Shown here piece by piece: positions 53,932-62,132 of a stretch of DNA of 64,000 bases. Positions within the stretch are counted from its first letter, which is position 1; every line of letters begins with the position of its first letter. Location: NCBI GenBank assembly GCA_016719105.1, contig JADKAQ010000008.1:62001-126000 (forward strand), written 5' to 3'. The DNA comes from Gemmatimonadota bacterium (GTDB lineage: Bacteria > Gemmatimonadota > Gemmatimonadetes > Gemmatimonadales > Gemmatimonadaceae). The notes under the pieces were generated by a model that was given only the letters and a program-made list of their open reading frames with translations, searched no databases and was not told where the DNA came from. Both the position numbers and the translations under genes were made by a program.

Positions 53932-55335
53932 CTATCCCTTTCTGGCAGCCGGCGCCGCCGGGCGCTGCAGTGCAGCGCCGTTAGGCGTTGTCGCGGGGGG
54001 CGTCGACTCGGGGCGTACCGGGACCGGGCGCGCCCCTGCGGCGCTGTCGCCCGACTTGGACGGTGGGACGTTCCCGCTCCCCGGGAGCTTCACGGTCTCG
54101 AGTTCCTCGGCGTTGGCCGGCGGGGAGAGCAGCACACGATCGCCCTCGGCGAGCCCGCGCGTGATGACGACTTCGTCATCGTTCATCGCCCCTGTCTCCA
54201 CCTGGCGGCGCACCACCTTCGCGCCGTCGCGCTTGTAGACGTAGGGGATGCCCCCCTCGTTCACCACCGATTCGAGCGGGACGAAGAGCGCGTCCTTGAT
54301 GACGAGCGTCTCGACGGCGTTGGACGTCGTCATCCCCGGGCGCAGCGTCGTATCGGCCTGCTCGAGCAGGACCCTGACCTCGAAGACCTTGGCGTCGGCG
54401 TTGGGGCGCTGCTCACCGACGTTGGCCACTCCCGACACCTTCCCGGGGAGGCGCTTGCTGGGGTCGGAATCGAGCGAGAGACCGACCGGCTGCCCCACGG
54501 CGATCTTCCGCACGTCGATCTCGTTTACGTAGGTGATCGACTCCATCTGCGAGAGATCGGGGAGCGTCGCGACCGTCGGATCCCATGCCCCCACCTGTGA
54601 GCCGGCGACCTTCTTCTTCCCGTTCCACTCCTTCACGTAGATCAGCATCCCGTTGGCCGGGGCGCGGATGCTGAAGCCCTGCATCACGTCCTGCATGAGC
54701 TTGAGCCGGTTGCGCTGCCGCTCGAGGTCGGCCCCGACCTCCCGCATCTTGGCCTGGGCCTGTTCGGTTTTCGTCTTGTAGTCGACCTTGGCCTGTGCGA
54801 GGGCGCGCGTCGCCTTTTCGTAGTCGATCTCGGCCTGGCGCTTGACCGTGGGCGCCTCGTAGACCGCCTGTTCCTTGGCCAGCTTCTTCTCCTCCAGCGC
54901 CAGGTCCATCGAGCGCATCTCCTCGCGCGCCTTGGACAGGTTGAGCGTGGAGTCGAGCATCGCCTGCTCGTACTGCGCCTGGGCCTTCTGCAGCGCGAGG
55001 TTCACCTCGGCCATCTTGGCGGCGACGCCGGAGCGGTCGAGCTCCGCGACCACATCGCCCTCCTTCACGACCGTTCCCTCGGGGATGATGGAGGCGATCT
55101 TCGTCTGGTAGGCCTCCGCCTGCTGCATGTTGGACGGCCCCTGGATCTGCACGAACTTCTTGGCGCGCAGCTCACCGGAGGTCGTGACGACCACACGGAA
55201 CGGCCCGCGCTTGACGGTCGCGACCACGGCGGGATCGTCGCCACCGGAGTCGCGAGCCAACAGCCACGCTCCCGGCACACCCAGCGCCACCACCACGGCC
55301 ACAAGCAGGGACCAGCGACTGCGGAGACGCGACAT
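53932..55335 (-). CDS. MacA/HlyD-type periplasmic adaptor
   Basis: A 467-residue membrane-fusion protein: one N-terminal helix (WSLLVAVVVALGVPGAWLL), lipoyl/barrel segments (IASIIPEGTVVKEGDVVAELD and FSIRAPANGMLIYVKEW), a helical hairpin of about 90 residues (residues 95-200, rich in Ala/Gln/Lys/Glu), and a C-terminal beta-barrel region (ALFVPLESVVNEGGIPYVYKR). It should bridge the permease and the TolC-like channel. I chose ATG 55335 because it precedes the membrane helix; a GTG at 55368 is possible. First gene of the export operon. Confidence 0.88.
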   Translation of the reverse strand: MSRLRSRWSLLVAVVVALGVPGAWLLARDSGGDDPAVVATVKRGPFRVVVTTSGELRAKKFVQIQGPSNMQQAEAYQTKIASIIPEGTVVKEGDVVAELDRSGVAAKMAEVNLALQKAQAQYEQAMLDSTLNLSKAREEMRSMDLALEEKKLAKEQAVYEAPTVKRQAEIDYEKATRALAQAKVDYKTKTEQAQAKMREVGADLERQRNRLKLMQDVMQGFSIRAPANGMLIYVKEWNGKKKVAGSQVGAWDPTVATLPDLSQMESITYVNEIDVRKIAVGQPVGLSLDSDPSKRLPGKVSGVANVGEQRPNADAKVFEVRVLLEQADTTLRPGMTTSNAVETLVIKDALFVPLESVVNEGGIPYVYKRDGAKVVRRQVETGAMNDDEVVITRGLAEGDRVLLSPPANAEELETVKLPGSGNVPPSKSGDSAAGARPVPVRPESTPPATTPNGAALQRPAAPAARKG

Positions 55336-55652
55336 CGGCCGGCACTCGGTCGGTTGGGGGGATGGCACGATGCGAGGAGCGCCTCGCGATTGGCCAGAGA
55401 CCGTGGATTACTTCTCGATTACGAAAAGGGTTCCACCCACCCGGTTGGGGGAGGAACGCGCCGTTGGACACCGCGAGCGGGTCGTATGGTTGGCTACGCG
55501 TGGGAACGTCGCGGGCTCATCCGTCCGACGACTGTCGTCGCCCTGCTGACAGCGTGTAGGGAGTGCTCGGCATGCCGCGCGCGGCGAAGAGCGCGGCGCT
55601 CGCGCGGCATGCATAGCGGCGCACACGCGCCGTGTCCGATCCGGGGCCTGCC
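55336..55652. other. Non-coding region upstream of the export operon, with a terminator hairpin
   Basis: About 315 bases between the DUF3830 gene and the export operon, all reading leftward. It holds one clear feature, the hairpin at 55570-55612, and otherwise no convincing gene. The promoter of the export operon must be here. Confidence 0.5.
55570..55612 (-). terminator. Terminator-like hairpin after the DUF3830 gene
   Basis: GCATGCCGCGCG (55570-55581) and CGCGCGGCATGC (55601-55612) form a perfect 12-bp stem with a 19-base GC-rich loop, 40 bases beyond the stop of the leftward DUF3830 gene. No T run. Confidence 0.55.
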
Positions 55653-56072
55653 CTACGCCTCCTCGAACGCGAAGCGAATCCGCTGCGCCCCTTCCCACAG
55701 GACCATGCGCCCGAGCTCCGGGAGCAGCTCGTGCCCCGAGGTCAGGGTCAGCATGTGGTTTCCGGCGAGCTGCCCGACCTTGCTGGCAAAGTGGGTGCTT
55801 CCATACGGGAAGAGGATCTCCGACTCGCTCACCGCGGCCTGATAGAATAGGATGTCGCCGCGCGACGGGTGGGAGGTGGCGTTTTCCACCGGGACGCCGA
55901 GCTGAAGGTCGCCTAACGGTGACCACGCCGACTCGCCACTCCAGCGGGCCTGGATCAGGTCACCCTCGAAGGGGAGGCGGGCGGCGAAGGCCGCACAGGT
56001 CTGGGGCGCCTTGGCGTGCTCGAAGCGGGCGGTGAAGCGCAGCGGGCCGACGGTGATGACGACGGGTTTCAT
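55653..56072 (-). CDS. DUF3830 (cyclophilin-like fold) protein
   Basis: A 139-residue protein of the DUF3830 family, with a cyclophilin-like beta-barrel pattern: ITVGPLRFTARFEHAKAP, FEGDLIQARWSGESAW, PSRGDILFYQ and ILFPYGSTHFASKVGQLAGNHML. No signal peptide is visible. Function unknown; the fold does not prove prolyl-isomerase activity. The ATG at 56072 overlaps the stop of the FG-GAP gene (ATGA). Confidence 0.82.
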   Translation of the reverse strand: MKPVVITVGPLRFTARFEHAKAPQTCAAFAARLPFEGDLIQARWSGESAWSPLGDLQLGVPVENATSHPSRGDILFYQAAVSESEILFPYGSTHFASKVGQLAGNHMLTLTSGHELLPELGRMVLWEGAQRIRFAFEEA

Positions 56073-57541
56073 GGGAGACGGATGTCGAGGGTGCGCCCAG
56101 CCCACTGCGCGGGCGCGACGCGGCGCATGCGGCGACGCGCGATCCCATTCGCCGACGGCGCCGTGACTTCGAGGTCGACCGGGGCGAGCGACGGGAGGGT
56201 AATGAGGAGCGGAATGTCGTTCTGTGCATCGTAGCCCGAGCCGCCGTCGACCACCCAGGCGCCGAGTTGTTTGCCGTTGCGGCTGACGCGCACCGTGGCG
56301 CCGGCGCGCGTCGCGTGGCCGCGCGCGTCGAGCACACGCACGCGCAGCGAACGCCGGCCGTCGGCGGCGGCGAGGTCGTTGCGCAGGAGGTGGTGCATCC
56401 CCGTCGGCTGCACGCCGGTGAGGGCGAGGTCCGCATCGCCGTCGCCGTCGAAGTCGTGCCACTGCGCGCCGTGGTCCGACTCCAGTGCCTTGATCGAGTC
56501 CGGCGTCACGTCCTCGAAGCGCGTCCCCGTGTTGCGCAGCAGGTAGTCGCGGTAGCTCTTCCCGCCGGTCACCGTGCCGTTCACATACAGGTCGATGCGG
56601 CCGTCGTTGTCGAAATCGGCGAGGGCGCAGGTATCGAAGTGCGAATCGATGTTGACGCCCCACGCCGCGCTGACGTCTTCGAAGCGCCCGTTGCCGCGAT
56701 TGAGGAAGAGCCCGTTGGTCCCGTAGTTGGCGGTGACGAGGTCGAGCCGTCCGTCGCCGTTCACGTCGGCCGCACAGGTACGCACCGTCCCCTTGGTCTT
56801 GTCGTTGGGCGGGCGGCCCCCCCACTGCACCCCCGCCTCGGCGGCGATGTCGGTGAAGCGCGCGCCGTCGTTGCGCCAGAGCGCGTTGGCGTCGCCGTCC
56901 ATGTTCCCCTGGTACAGGTCCAGGTCGCCGTCACCGTCCATGTCGAACCAGGTGCCGCCGACGCTCTTGCGCGGGTCGGCCAGCCCTAACGAGGGGGCGA
57001 CGTCGGCAAAGTGCCCGCTCTCATTGCGAAAGAGGACGTTGGGCTTGTCGCGGAAGGCGACGTAGAGATCGAGGTCGCCGTCGCCATCGATGTCGACGAA
57101 GGCCGGCTGGCGCACCGCCCCCGAGTCGATCGTGACCCCCACCTCGCGCGTCACGTCGACAAAGCGCCCGCCAACGTTGCGATAGAGGCGCAGCACGCCG
57201 CCGGCGCCGGGGGTGAAGCCGACCAGGAGATCGGGATCGCCGTCGGCATCCACGTCGCCCCACGCGGCGGCGCGCGTGGGGCGGGCGTCGGCGATGCCGG
57301 CGGCCGCTGCGACATCGGTGAACGTCCCCTGGTCGTTGCGATACAACCGGTTGGCGACGCCGTTGAACCCCACGAAGAGGTCGGCGTCGCCGTCACCGTC
57401 GTAGTCCCCCCACGCGTTGGTGAAGGAGCCGCCAGCCGCAAACAGCTCCGGCTGCACCGGCGTGAAGCGCGGCGGCGCCAGCCACGCCGCAACGGTCAGC
57501 CCCGACATGGCCAGCAGCGCCACCACTTCACGCGAGTACAT
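56069..57541 (-). CDS. FG-GAP/VCBS repeat protein of CRTAC1 type
   Basis: A 490-residue secreted protein. After a membrane/signal segment (VVALLAMSGLTVAAWLAPP) come at least seven FG-GAP repeats, each with a DxDGDGDxDL-type calcium loop (DYDGDGDADLFVG, DVDADGDPDLLVG, DIDGDGDLDLYVA, DMDGDGDLDLYQG, DVNGDGRLDLVTA, DFDNDGRIDLYVN, DFDGDGDADLALT), so a seven-bladed beta-propeller is likely. The C-terminal 100 residues form a beta-rich UnbV/ASPIC-like domain. The ATG at 57541 precedes the signal directly. Predicted to bind calcium and extracellular partners. Coupled with DUF3830. Confidence 0.88.
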   Translation of the reverse strand: MYSREVVALLAMSGLTVAAWLAPPRFTPVQPELFAAGGSFTNAWGDYDGDGDADLFVGFNGVANRLYRNDQGTFTDVAAAAGIADARPTRAAAWGDVDADGDPDLLVGFTPGAGGVLRLYRNVGGRFVDVTREVGVTIDSGAVRQPAFVDIDGDGDLDLYVAFRDKPNVLFRNESGHFADVAPSLGLADPRKSVGGTWFDMDGDGDLDLYQGNMDGDANALWRNDGARFTDIAAEAGVQWGGRPPNDKTKGTVRTCAADVNGDGRLDLVTANYGTNGLFLNRGNGRFEDVSAAWGVNIDSHFDTCALADFDNDGRIDLYVNGTVTGGKSYRDYLLRNTGTRFEDVTPDSIKALESDHGAQWHDFDGDGDADLALTGVQPTGMHHLLRNDLAAADGRRSLRVRVLDARGHATRAGATVRVSRNGKQLGAWVVDGGSGYDAQNDIPLLITLPSLAPVDLEVTAPSANGIARRRMRRVAPAQWAGRTLDIRLP

Positions 57542-57631
57542 GGGAGGACGAGTGAGGGAGTCGTGCCCGGATCGCGCGCACATCGCGCGCACATCGCGCC
57601 CGCCTCGCGCGCGGCTCCGCGCGCGAGGGTC

Positions 57632-57988
57632 CTACTTGAACAGCTGCTCGTACGTCTCGGGGTTGAAGCCGACGATCAACGTCTTCCCCTTGCGCAGCGC
57701 CGGGGCCCTGAGCGTCCCGAACGGTCCCAGAATCGCCGCGTGAATCTCGTCCTGGGTCGGTTTGTCCTTCTTGAGGTTGAGGCGAACGAGCTTCTTCCCC
57801 TTCATCGACACGATCACCTCGACCCCCTTCAGCACTGCCTTCACCGCCTCGGCGTCATACCGCTTCTTCTTGGCGTCTTCCGTCGCGCCCAACGCCACGT
57901 GCTTCCGTCCCAGGAACTCCTGGGTTTCGATGCAGGTGTTTCAACCGGGGCGCAGGTACGCCCATTCCAGCGTGTCCGACTTCGCCAT
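57632..57988 (-). CDS. ArsC-family selenoprotein (in-frame TGA read as selenocysteine)
   Basis: A 118-residue thioredoxin-fold protein of the ArsC-like group, complete only if the TGA at 57941-57943 is read as selenocysteine. From ATG 57988 the frame reads MAKSDTLEWAYLRPG, then U (residue 16), then NTCIETQEFLGRKHV, and runs without break to a TAG at 57632. The active site is thus UNTC, in the place of the CxxC seen in relatives (RPG-C-x-T-C-type). The downstream part (KKRYDAEAVKAVL ... GTLRAPALRKGKTLIVGF) is well conserved and shows no other damage. Sixteen bases after the TGA lies a hairpin suited to a bacterial SECIS. Redox activity is expected; the substrate is unknown. Ordinary gene calling would give an 88-residue truncated product starting at about 57898. 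Confidence 0.85.
57909..57943 (-). promoter_or_regulatory. Candidate SECIS element with its UGA codon
   Basis: On the coding strand the TGA is followed by 16 bases and then CCCAGG-AGTT-CCTGGG (57924 to 57909), a perfect 6-bp stem with a 4-base loop having G in second position. Bacterial SECIS hairpins lie just downstream of the UGA with a small G-containing apical loop, and this fits. Flanking CG/CG pairs could extend the stem across a small internal loop. Confidence 0.75.
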
Positions 57989-58074
57989 GTCAATTCGTGT
58001 TGGTAAAGTGTACGTGCGTCCTTGCAGCGCCAACGCTCGGCGCGCGCGGCTGGTTCACCGCGGGGCCTGACAAT

Positions 58075-58665
58075 TCAGCGGCGAACCCCCTTCGGCGGAA
58101 ACCGCACCACCGGCACCGCCCATGTCACCGAATCGCCCACCACGCCGTCCCCCTCGCTCACCACCTCCAGCCGCTGCGGCACGACCTCGAACAGCGCCGC
58201 CCCTCGCTCCCGCTGCGGATAGAACGGCGTCCACTCGGCGTACCACAGCGCTTCCTTCTTCGCGGCTTCGCGGACTTCGCGTGCGACGCCGCTGATGGCG
58301 GCATACCGCATCCCCTTCGCGTCGAAGTAGTAGAGCGTCACCCGCGCATCCCGCGCCAACTGCCGCACCTTTCGCGACTTGGGATTCGTCACGAACCGGA
58401 CGACCATCGCCGAGTCAGGAGGGGCCGGGTCGATCGTGCGCGCGGCGGATCCCGTCGTTGGATCCTGCGTGATGAGCGCGGCGAAGCGCGCCGACTTGAT
58501 GATGTCGCGCGCGACACGAATTGCCCGCTCGCGACGCGCCGCATCCTCCCGCGCCGCGTCCTCCCGCGTTGCGGCTGACGAGGCGGACTGCGCCGACGCG
58601 CGCCCAGGCGCAATCAGGCACGCCACCCCACCGGCGAGCACACCCACCAGCGCAATGCGCGCCAT
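58075..58665 (-). CDS. Exported pyridoxamine 5'-phosphate oxidase-like (split-barrel) protein
   Basis: A 196-residue protein with a signal peptide (IALVGVLAGGVACLIAPGRASAQ) and a flavin-type split-barrel: DIIKSARFAALITQDPTTGS, VVRFVTNPKSRKVRQLARD, VTLYYFDAKGMRYAAISG and EVVPQRLEVVSEG. The fold binds FMN, F420 or haem in different families. The exported form is uncommon, and the cofactor cannot be told. Start ATG 58665. Confidence 0.82.
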   Translation of the reverse strand: MARIALVGVLAGGVACLIAPGRASAQSASSAATREDAAREDAARRERAIRVARDIIKSARFAALITQDPTTGSAARTIDPAPPDSAMVVRFVTNPKSRKVRQLARDARVTLYYFDAKGMRYAAISGVAREVREAAKKEALWYAEWTPFYPQRERGAALFEVVPQRLEVVSEGDGVVGDSVTWAVPVVRFPPKGVRR

Positions 58666-58730
58666 GCGCCGCACGTCCCCTGCGAACCCAAGTCGCTCGG
58701 CGCCCCGCTGAGGCAAACGCGCCAGTGCGC

Positions 58731-60194
58731 TCACCCTCCCCCCACAACCGCTTCCGCTTCCATCTCCACGAGGAACTCCTCCCCCACCAACTCCGCCCGC
58801 ACGAGCGTATTGGCCGGGAGAATCGCCCCGAACCGCTCGCCGTGGGCGCGAGCGATCGCCTCCCAGTGCTCCAGCTTCGAGGTGAAGACGCGCGTGCGCA
58901 CCACGTCGTCGAGGCGCGCGCCGAGCGAGCGCAGCGCCCCCTCGATCTTGTCGATGACGAAGTGCGCCTGCGCCGCGGCGTCGGTCCCCCCGATCAACCG
59001 ATCGCCGTGCGACGCCGTCGTCCCCGACACGAGGATCCGGTTCCCGTGTCTGACGGCTCGCGAGTACCCGTACTTCGTCTCCCACGACGTCCCGCTCAGG
59101 CAGATGCGCCGCCCGTCGGCGCCATCCTTCACGAGATACGGCGACGGGAAGTCCTCGAGGTGATGACTCAGGTCGCCGGAGGCGGTGAGATACGGCGGCT
59201 TGCGATACTCGTCGCCGCAGTCGCCGGGGATCATCGCCATCGCACTCGTCGCCGCTTCGATCTCCGCCGTGTCCTGCGCCGTGAGCGCGAAGGAGAAGAG
59301 ACGCAGATTGTCGTCCACGTGCGCGCTGGCGCCGAGCCGCGCGCCGATGATGACGCCACCCACGGCGGGCTGCTCCAGCACCCAGCGCGACGCCACGTTG
59401 GCGATCGAGACGCCGTGTCGCGTGGCGACGCCGTGAAGCGCATGTAGCAGACGCTGGAACGGCTCCCACCCGCCAGCGGTGCGGATGAAGCGCCCGTACT
59501 TCATCTGCGACCAGGTGTCGAGGTGCTCCCAGTCGGGCTCCGGCTTGCTCAACCAGCGGTCGGAGAGAAAGCCCCCCTGCACCGTTCCGTAGGCCAGGAT
59601 CCTCACCCCATGCTCGCGACAGAGCGCCGCCATCTGCCCCGCAGCGCGCCGGTCGACTAGGGAGAAGGAGACCTGGTTGGAGACGATCGGGATCCCGCTC
59701 GCCAGGCAGATGCGCAGGTGCGCGGTGTCGAAGTTGGTGAGCCCCAGGTGCCGGATGAGTCCCTCGGCGCGCAATTCGTCGAGGTAGAAGAGGGCGTCGA
59801 GCCAGCGGGGGTCGGCGAAGGTCCAGGCGTGGAACTGCATGAGGTCGATCGTGCGCCCCTGCAGCCGTTCGAGCGCGCGCTCCACCGCGGCGCGCACGTC
59901 GGCGCGTGACACGGGGCCCGGCTTGGGGACCCACTTGGTGAAGAGCTGCACGTCGGCGCCGGGAGCCACCTGCGCGCGATAGATCCCCGACACCACCTCG
60001 GCCGAGCCGTAGTGGTCGGCCATGTCGAAGGTGGTGAAGCCGGCGTCGACGTAGGGGGCCATCGCCCTGGCGGTCGCCGTGAGGTCGATGGTGCGCCCGT
60101 CGCGCTCCATGTCGGCGATTTGCCAGAGCCCGGTGAGGGCGCGGGCGATGGTGAGGCCGGGGGCCAGCTCGCAGCGGTCGACGACAGCGCTCAT
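58731..60194 (-). CDS. Fusion of an aldo/keto reductase with a RidA-like domain
   Basis: A 487-residue two-domain protein. Residues 1-345 are an aldo/keto reductase with the tetrad Asp/Tyr (FDMADHYGSAE), Lys (LFTKWVPK) and His (MQFHAWTF), and later VASRWVLEQPAVGGVIIGAR. Residues 370-487 are a RidA/YjgF-like domain (RILVSGTTASHGD, DAAAQAHFVIDKIEGALRSLG, VVRTRVFTS, ILPANTLVRAELVGEEFLVEME). RidA acts on imines, so the pair might couple reduction and hydrolysis of a reactive intermediate. Start ATG 60194. Confidence 0.88.
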   Translation of the reverse strand: MSAVVDRCELAPGLTIARALTGLWQIADMERDGRTIDLTATARAMAPYVDAGFTTFDMADHYGSAEVVSGIYRAQVAPGADVQLFTKWVPKPGPVSRADVRAAVERALERLQGRTIDLMQFHAWTFADPRWLDALFYLDELRAEGLIRHLGLTNFDTAHLRICLASGIPIVSNQVSFSLVDRRAAGQMAALCREHGVRILAYGTVQGGFLSDRWLSKPEPDWEHLDTWSQMKYGRFIRTAGGWEPFQRLLHALHGVATRHGVSIANVASRWVLEQPAVGGVIIGARLGASAHVDDNLRLFSFALTAQDTAEIEAATSAMAMIPGDCGDEYRKPPYLTASGDLSHHLEDFPSPYLVKDGADGRRICLSGTSWETKYGYSRAVRHGNRILVSGTTASHGDRLIGGTDAAAQAHFVIDKIEGALRSLGARLDDVVRTRVFTSKLEHWEAIARAHGERFGAILPANTLVRAELVGEEFLVEMEAEAVVGGG

Positions 60195-60294
60195 CTTGTG
60201 GGTGACAGCACGAAAGGGAATGGGAGTTGCGCGTGCAAAGACGCCAGAACGGAGCGGCCATGTCAAGCGTTGGAACCCATCGCGAGCCACGCGC

Positions 60295-61227
60295 ATGAAG
60301 CGCGCGGTCCTCATCGTGCTCGTGTTGGAGGGGCTCGCCCTCGTGGCGATGGTCGTCGCCTCACGCAGCGAAGGGACCGACGCCGCCGGCCGTGGCCTCG
60401 CCACCGCCTACCTCCTCGCCTTTGCCGCGCCGGTCGTGCTCGCCGCGATCGCTTACGCCGCCGGGTTCTGGCGCGTCGCGGGGGCCCTCGCCCTCATCCT
60501 TCCCGTGACGCTCGCCGTGCTCTGGTTCGGTCGCGCGAGCGGGGGGAGAGGGCCCGACGCGGCGATCGCCGTGAGTCGGGAGAGCGACGACTGGTTCGGC
60601 AACCCGCGCGTCTCGGCGCTCCTCGCGGCGCTGGCGTCACCCGACGCGGCGGCGCTCGAACCGTTCCGCGGCCAGAAGGCGCTCCTCAACGCGCTCAGCA
60701 CCGACAGCTCGCGCTCCGTGCTCACCTTCGCCGCGCGGCAGTTCCCGGGGAGCGTGGGGACATTGATCGAGCTCGGGGCCGATCCCAACCTCACGCCGCC
60801 GCACGGGCTGCACCCGGTCATTTCGGCGCTCGACGACGAACCGATGGTCCTGCGCCAGCTCCTGGCCAACGGCGCCAACCCCAACGCCGAGTTGCGCGCG
60901 GGGCAACCGGCGCTGCAGCAGGCGCTGGAGCGCAGCAAGCGCGAACACGCGCTGCTCCTGGTGGACGGTGGTGCATCCGTCGATTCGGTCGACCGGCTGG
61001 GACGCACACCGCTCTACTCGGCCGTCGACAACCACGCGTGGACGGTCGCCCTACGGCTGCTGGAGAAAGGCGCTGACCCCGCGCGCGCCGCCAACAACGG
61101 AACGACGGTCAAGTCGCTGCTCGAACAGCCCGACTGGACGGCGTGGCACGACGACCCGCCGTTTCAGGCGCTGGTGGCGGCGCTCCGGACGCGCGGAGTC
61201 GCCGTCGCCCTTCCGGCGAAACGCTAA
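60295..61227 (+). CDS. Membrane-anchored ankyrin-repeat protein
   Basis: A 310-residue protein with three N-terminal membrane helices (AVLIVLVLEGLALVAMVVA, TAYLLAFAAPVVLAAIAYA, GALALILPVTLAVLWFG), then a soluble part with ankyrin-type repeats (GTLIELGADPNLTPPHGLHPVIS, VLRQLLANGANPNAELRAG, ALLLVDGGASVDSVDRLGRTPLYSAV, ALRLLEKGADPARAANNGTT). Function unknown; ankyrins mediate protein binding. Its stop overlaps the convergent SDR stop by four bases. Confidence 0.85.
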   Translation: MKRAVLIVLVLEGLALVAMVVASRSEGTDAAGRGLATAYLLAFAAPVVLAAIAYAAGFWRVAGALALILPVTLAVLWFGRASGGRGPDAAIAVSRESDDWFGNPRVSALLAALASPDAAALEPFRGQKALLNALSTDSSRSVLTFAARQFPGSVGTLIELGADPNLTPPHGLHPVISALDDEPMVLRQLLANGANPNAELRAGQPALQQALERSKREHALLLVDGGASVDSVDRLGRTPLYSAVDNHAWTVALRLLEKGADPARAANNGTTVKSLLEQPDWTAWHDDPPFQALVAALRTRGVAVALPAKR

Positions 61228-62030
61228 CTCCCCATCCCCGGCGGCGAAAAGCGCCCGTCGATCGCCAGCCACCCGCCATCGACAAACAGGATCGTGCCGG
61301 TGATGTAGCTGGCGGCGTCCGACAGCAGGAAGACGGTCGGCCACGCCATCTCCTCGGGGGCGGCCCAGCGTTGCAGGGCGTTCTTGGCCGCATACGCGCC
61401 GTACCAGTCGGCGTTGGCCTTGATGGGAGCGGTGAGCGGCGTCTCCACGACGCCAGGCCCCACCGCGTTGACCCGCACCCCCCTGGACGCGAACTCGGCC
61501 GCCGCCGTGCGCACCATCTGCACGATGGCCGCCTTGGTCGCGGCATACACCGCCTGCCCGGGTTCGACGACCTGCGAGCGGATCGACGAGAAGAGGACGA
61601 TGCTCCCCGACCCCTGCGCGGTGAGGATGCGCCCCGCCGCCTGCAACACGTTGAAGTTCCCCTTCACGTTCACGCGCACCACGCGGTCGAGTTCTTCCTC
61701 GGTGTACTGGAGGATCGGCTTGCGCACGTTGATGCTCGGCGTGCAGACCACCGCATCGAGGCGCCCGAGGCGCTGCTTGACGGCGTCCAGCGCCGCCTGC
61801 GTCGCCGCGCCATCGACGATGTCGAGCGTGTCGCCATACGCCTCACGATGCGCCTCGCGGATCGAGTCGGCGACCCGCTCTGCCTCGTTCCCCTTGATGT
61901 CGAGGCAGGCGACGCTCGCCCCCTGCTGGGCACAGGCGCGGGCGACCGCTTCGCCAATGCCCGATCCGGCGCCGATGACCGCCACGACGCGCCCCGCCAG
62001 CCCGAATTTGTCGTTCATCCGTTCACCCAT
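61224..62030 (-). CDS. Short-chain dehydrogenase/reductase
   Basis: A 268-residue classical SDR. Cofactor motif VVAVIGAGSGIGEAVAR (GxxxGIG); catalytic Ser in VLFSSIRSQ and Tyr-x-x-x-Lys in VYAATKAAI. Asp in CLDIKGNE after strand 2 suggests NAD preference. C-terminal motif YITGTILFVDGGWLAIDG. Substrate unknown. ATG 62030 (or an ATG five codons later). Confidence 0.93.
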   Translation of the reverse strand: MGERMNDKFGLAGRVVAVIGAGSGIGEAVARACAQQGASVACLDIKGNEAERVADSIREAHREAYGDTLDIVDGAATQAALDAVKQRLGRLDAVVCTPSINVRKPILQYTEEELDRVVRVNVKGNFNVLQAAGRILTAQGSGSIVLFSSIRSQVVEPGQAVYAATKAAIVQMVRTAAAEFASRGVRVNAVGPGVVETPLTAPIKANADWYGAYAAKNALQRWAAPEEMAWPTVFLLSDAASYITGTILFVDGGWLAIDGRFSPPGMGS

Positions 62031-62132
62031 GGGTTGTGTTGATCACCAACGAGTCGAACCCCGCCTTCTATCCGCCTTCACCCGCCGCTACCCGTCATCA
62101 CCCACGCCGCGCGTCCGCTGGCGGCGCCCGCC

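Noticed and set aside
57632..57898. 88-residue gene starting at GTG 57898
   Set aside because: It would lack the active-site end of the thioredoxin fold, which is encoded in frame upstream across the TGA.
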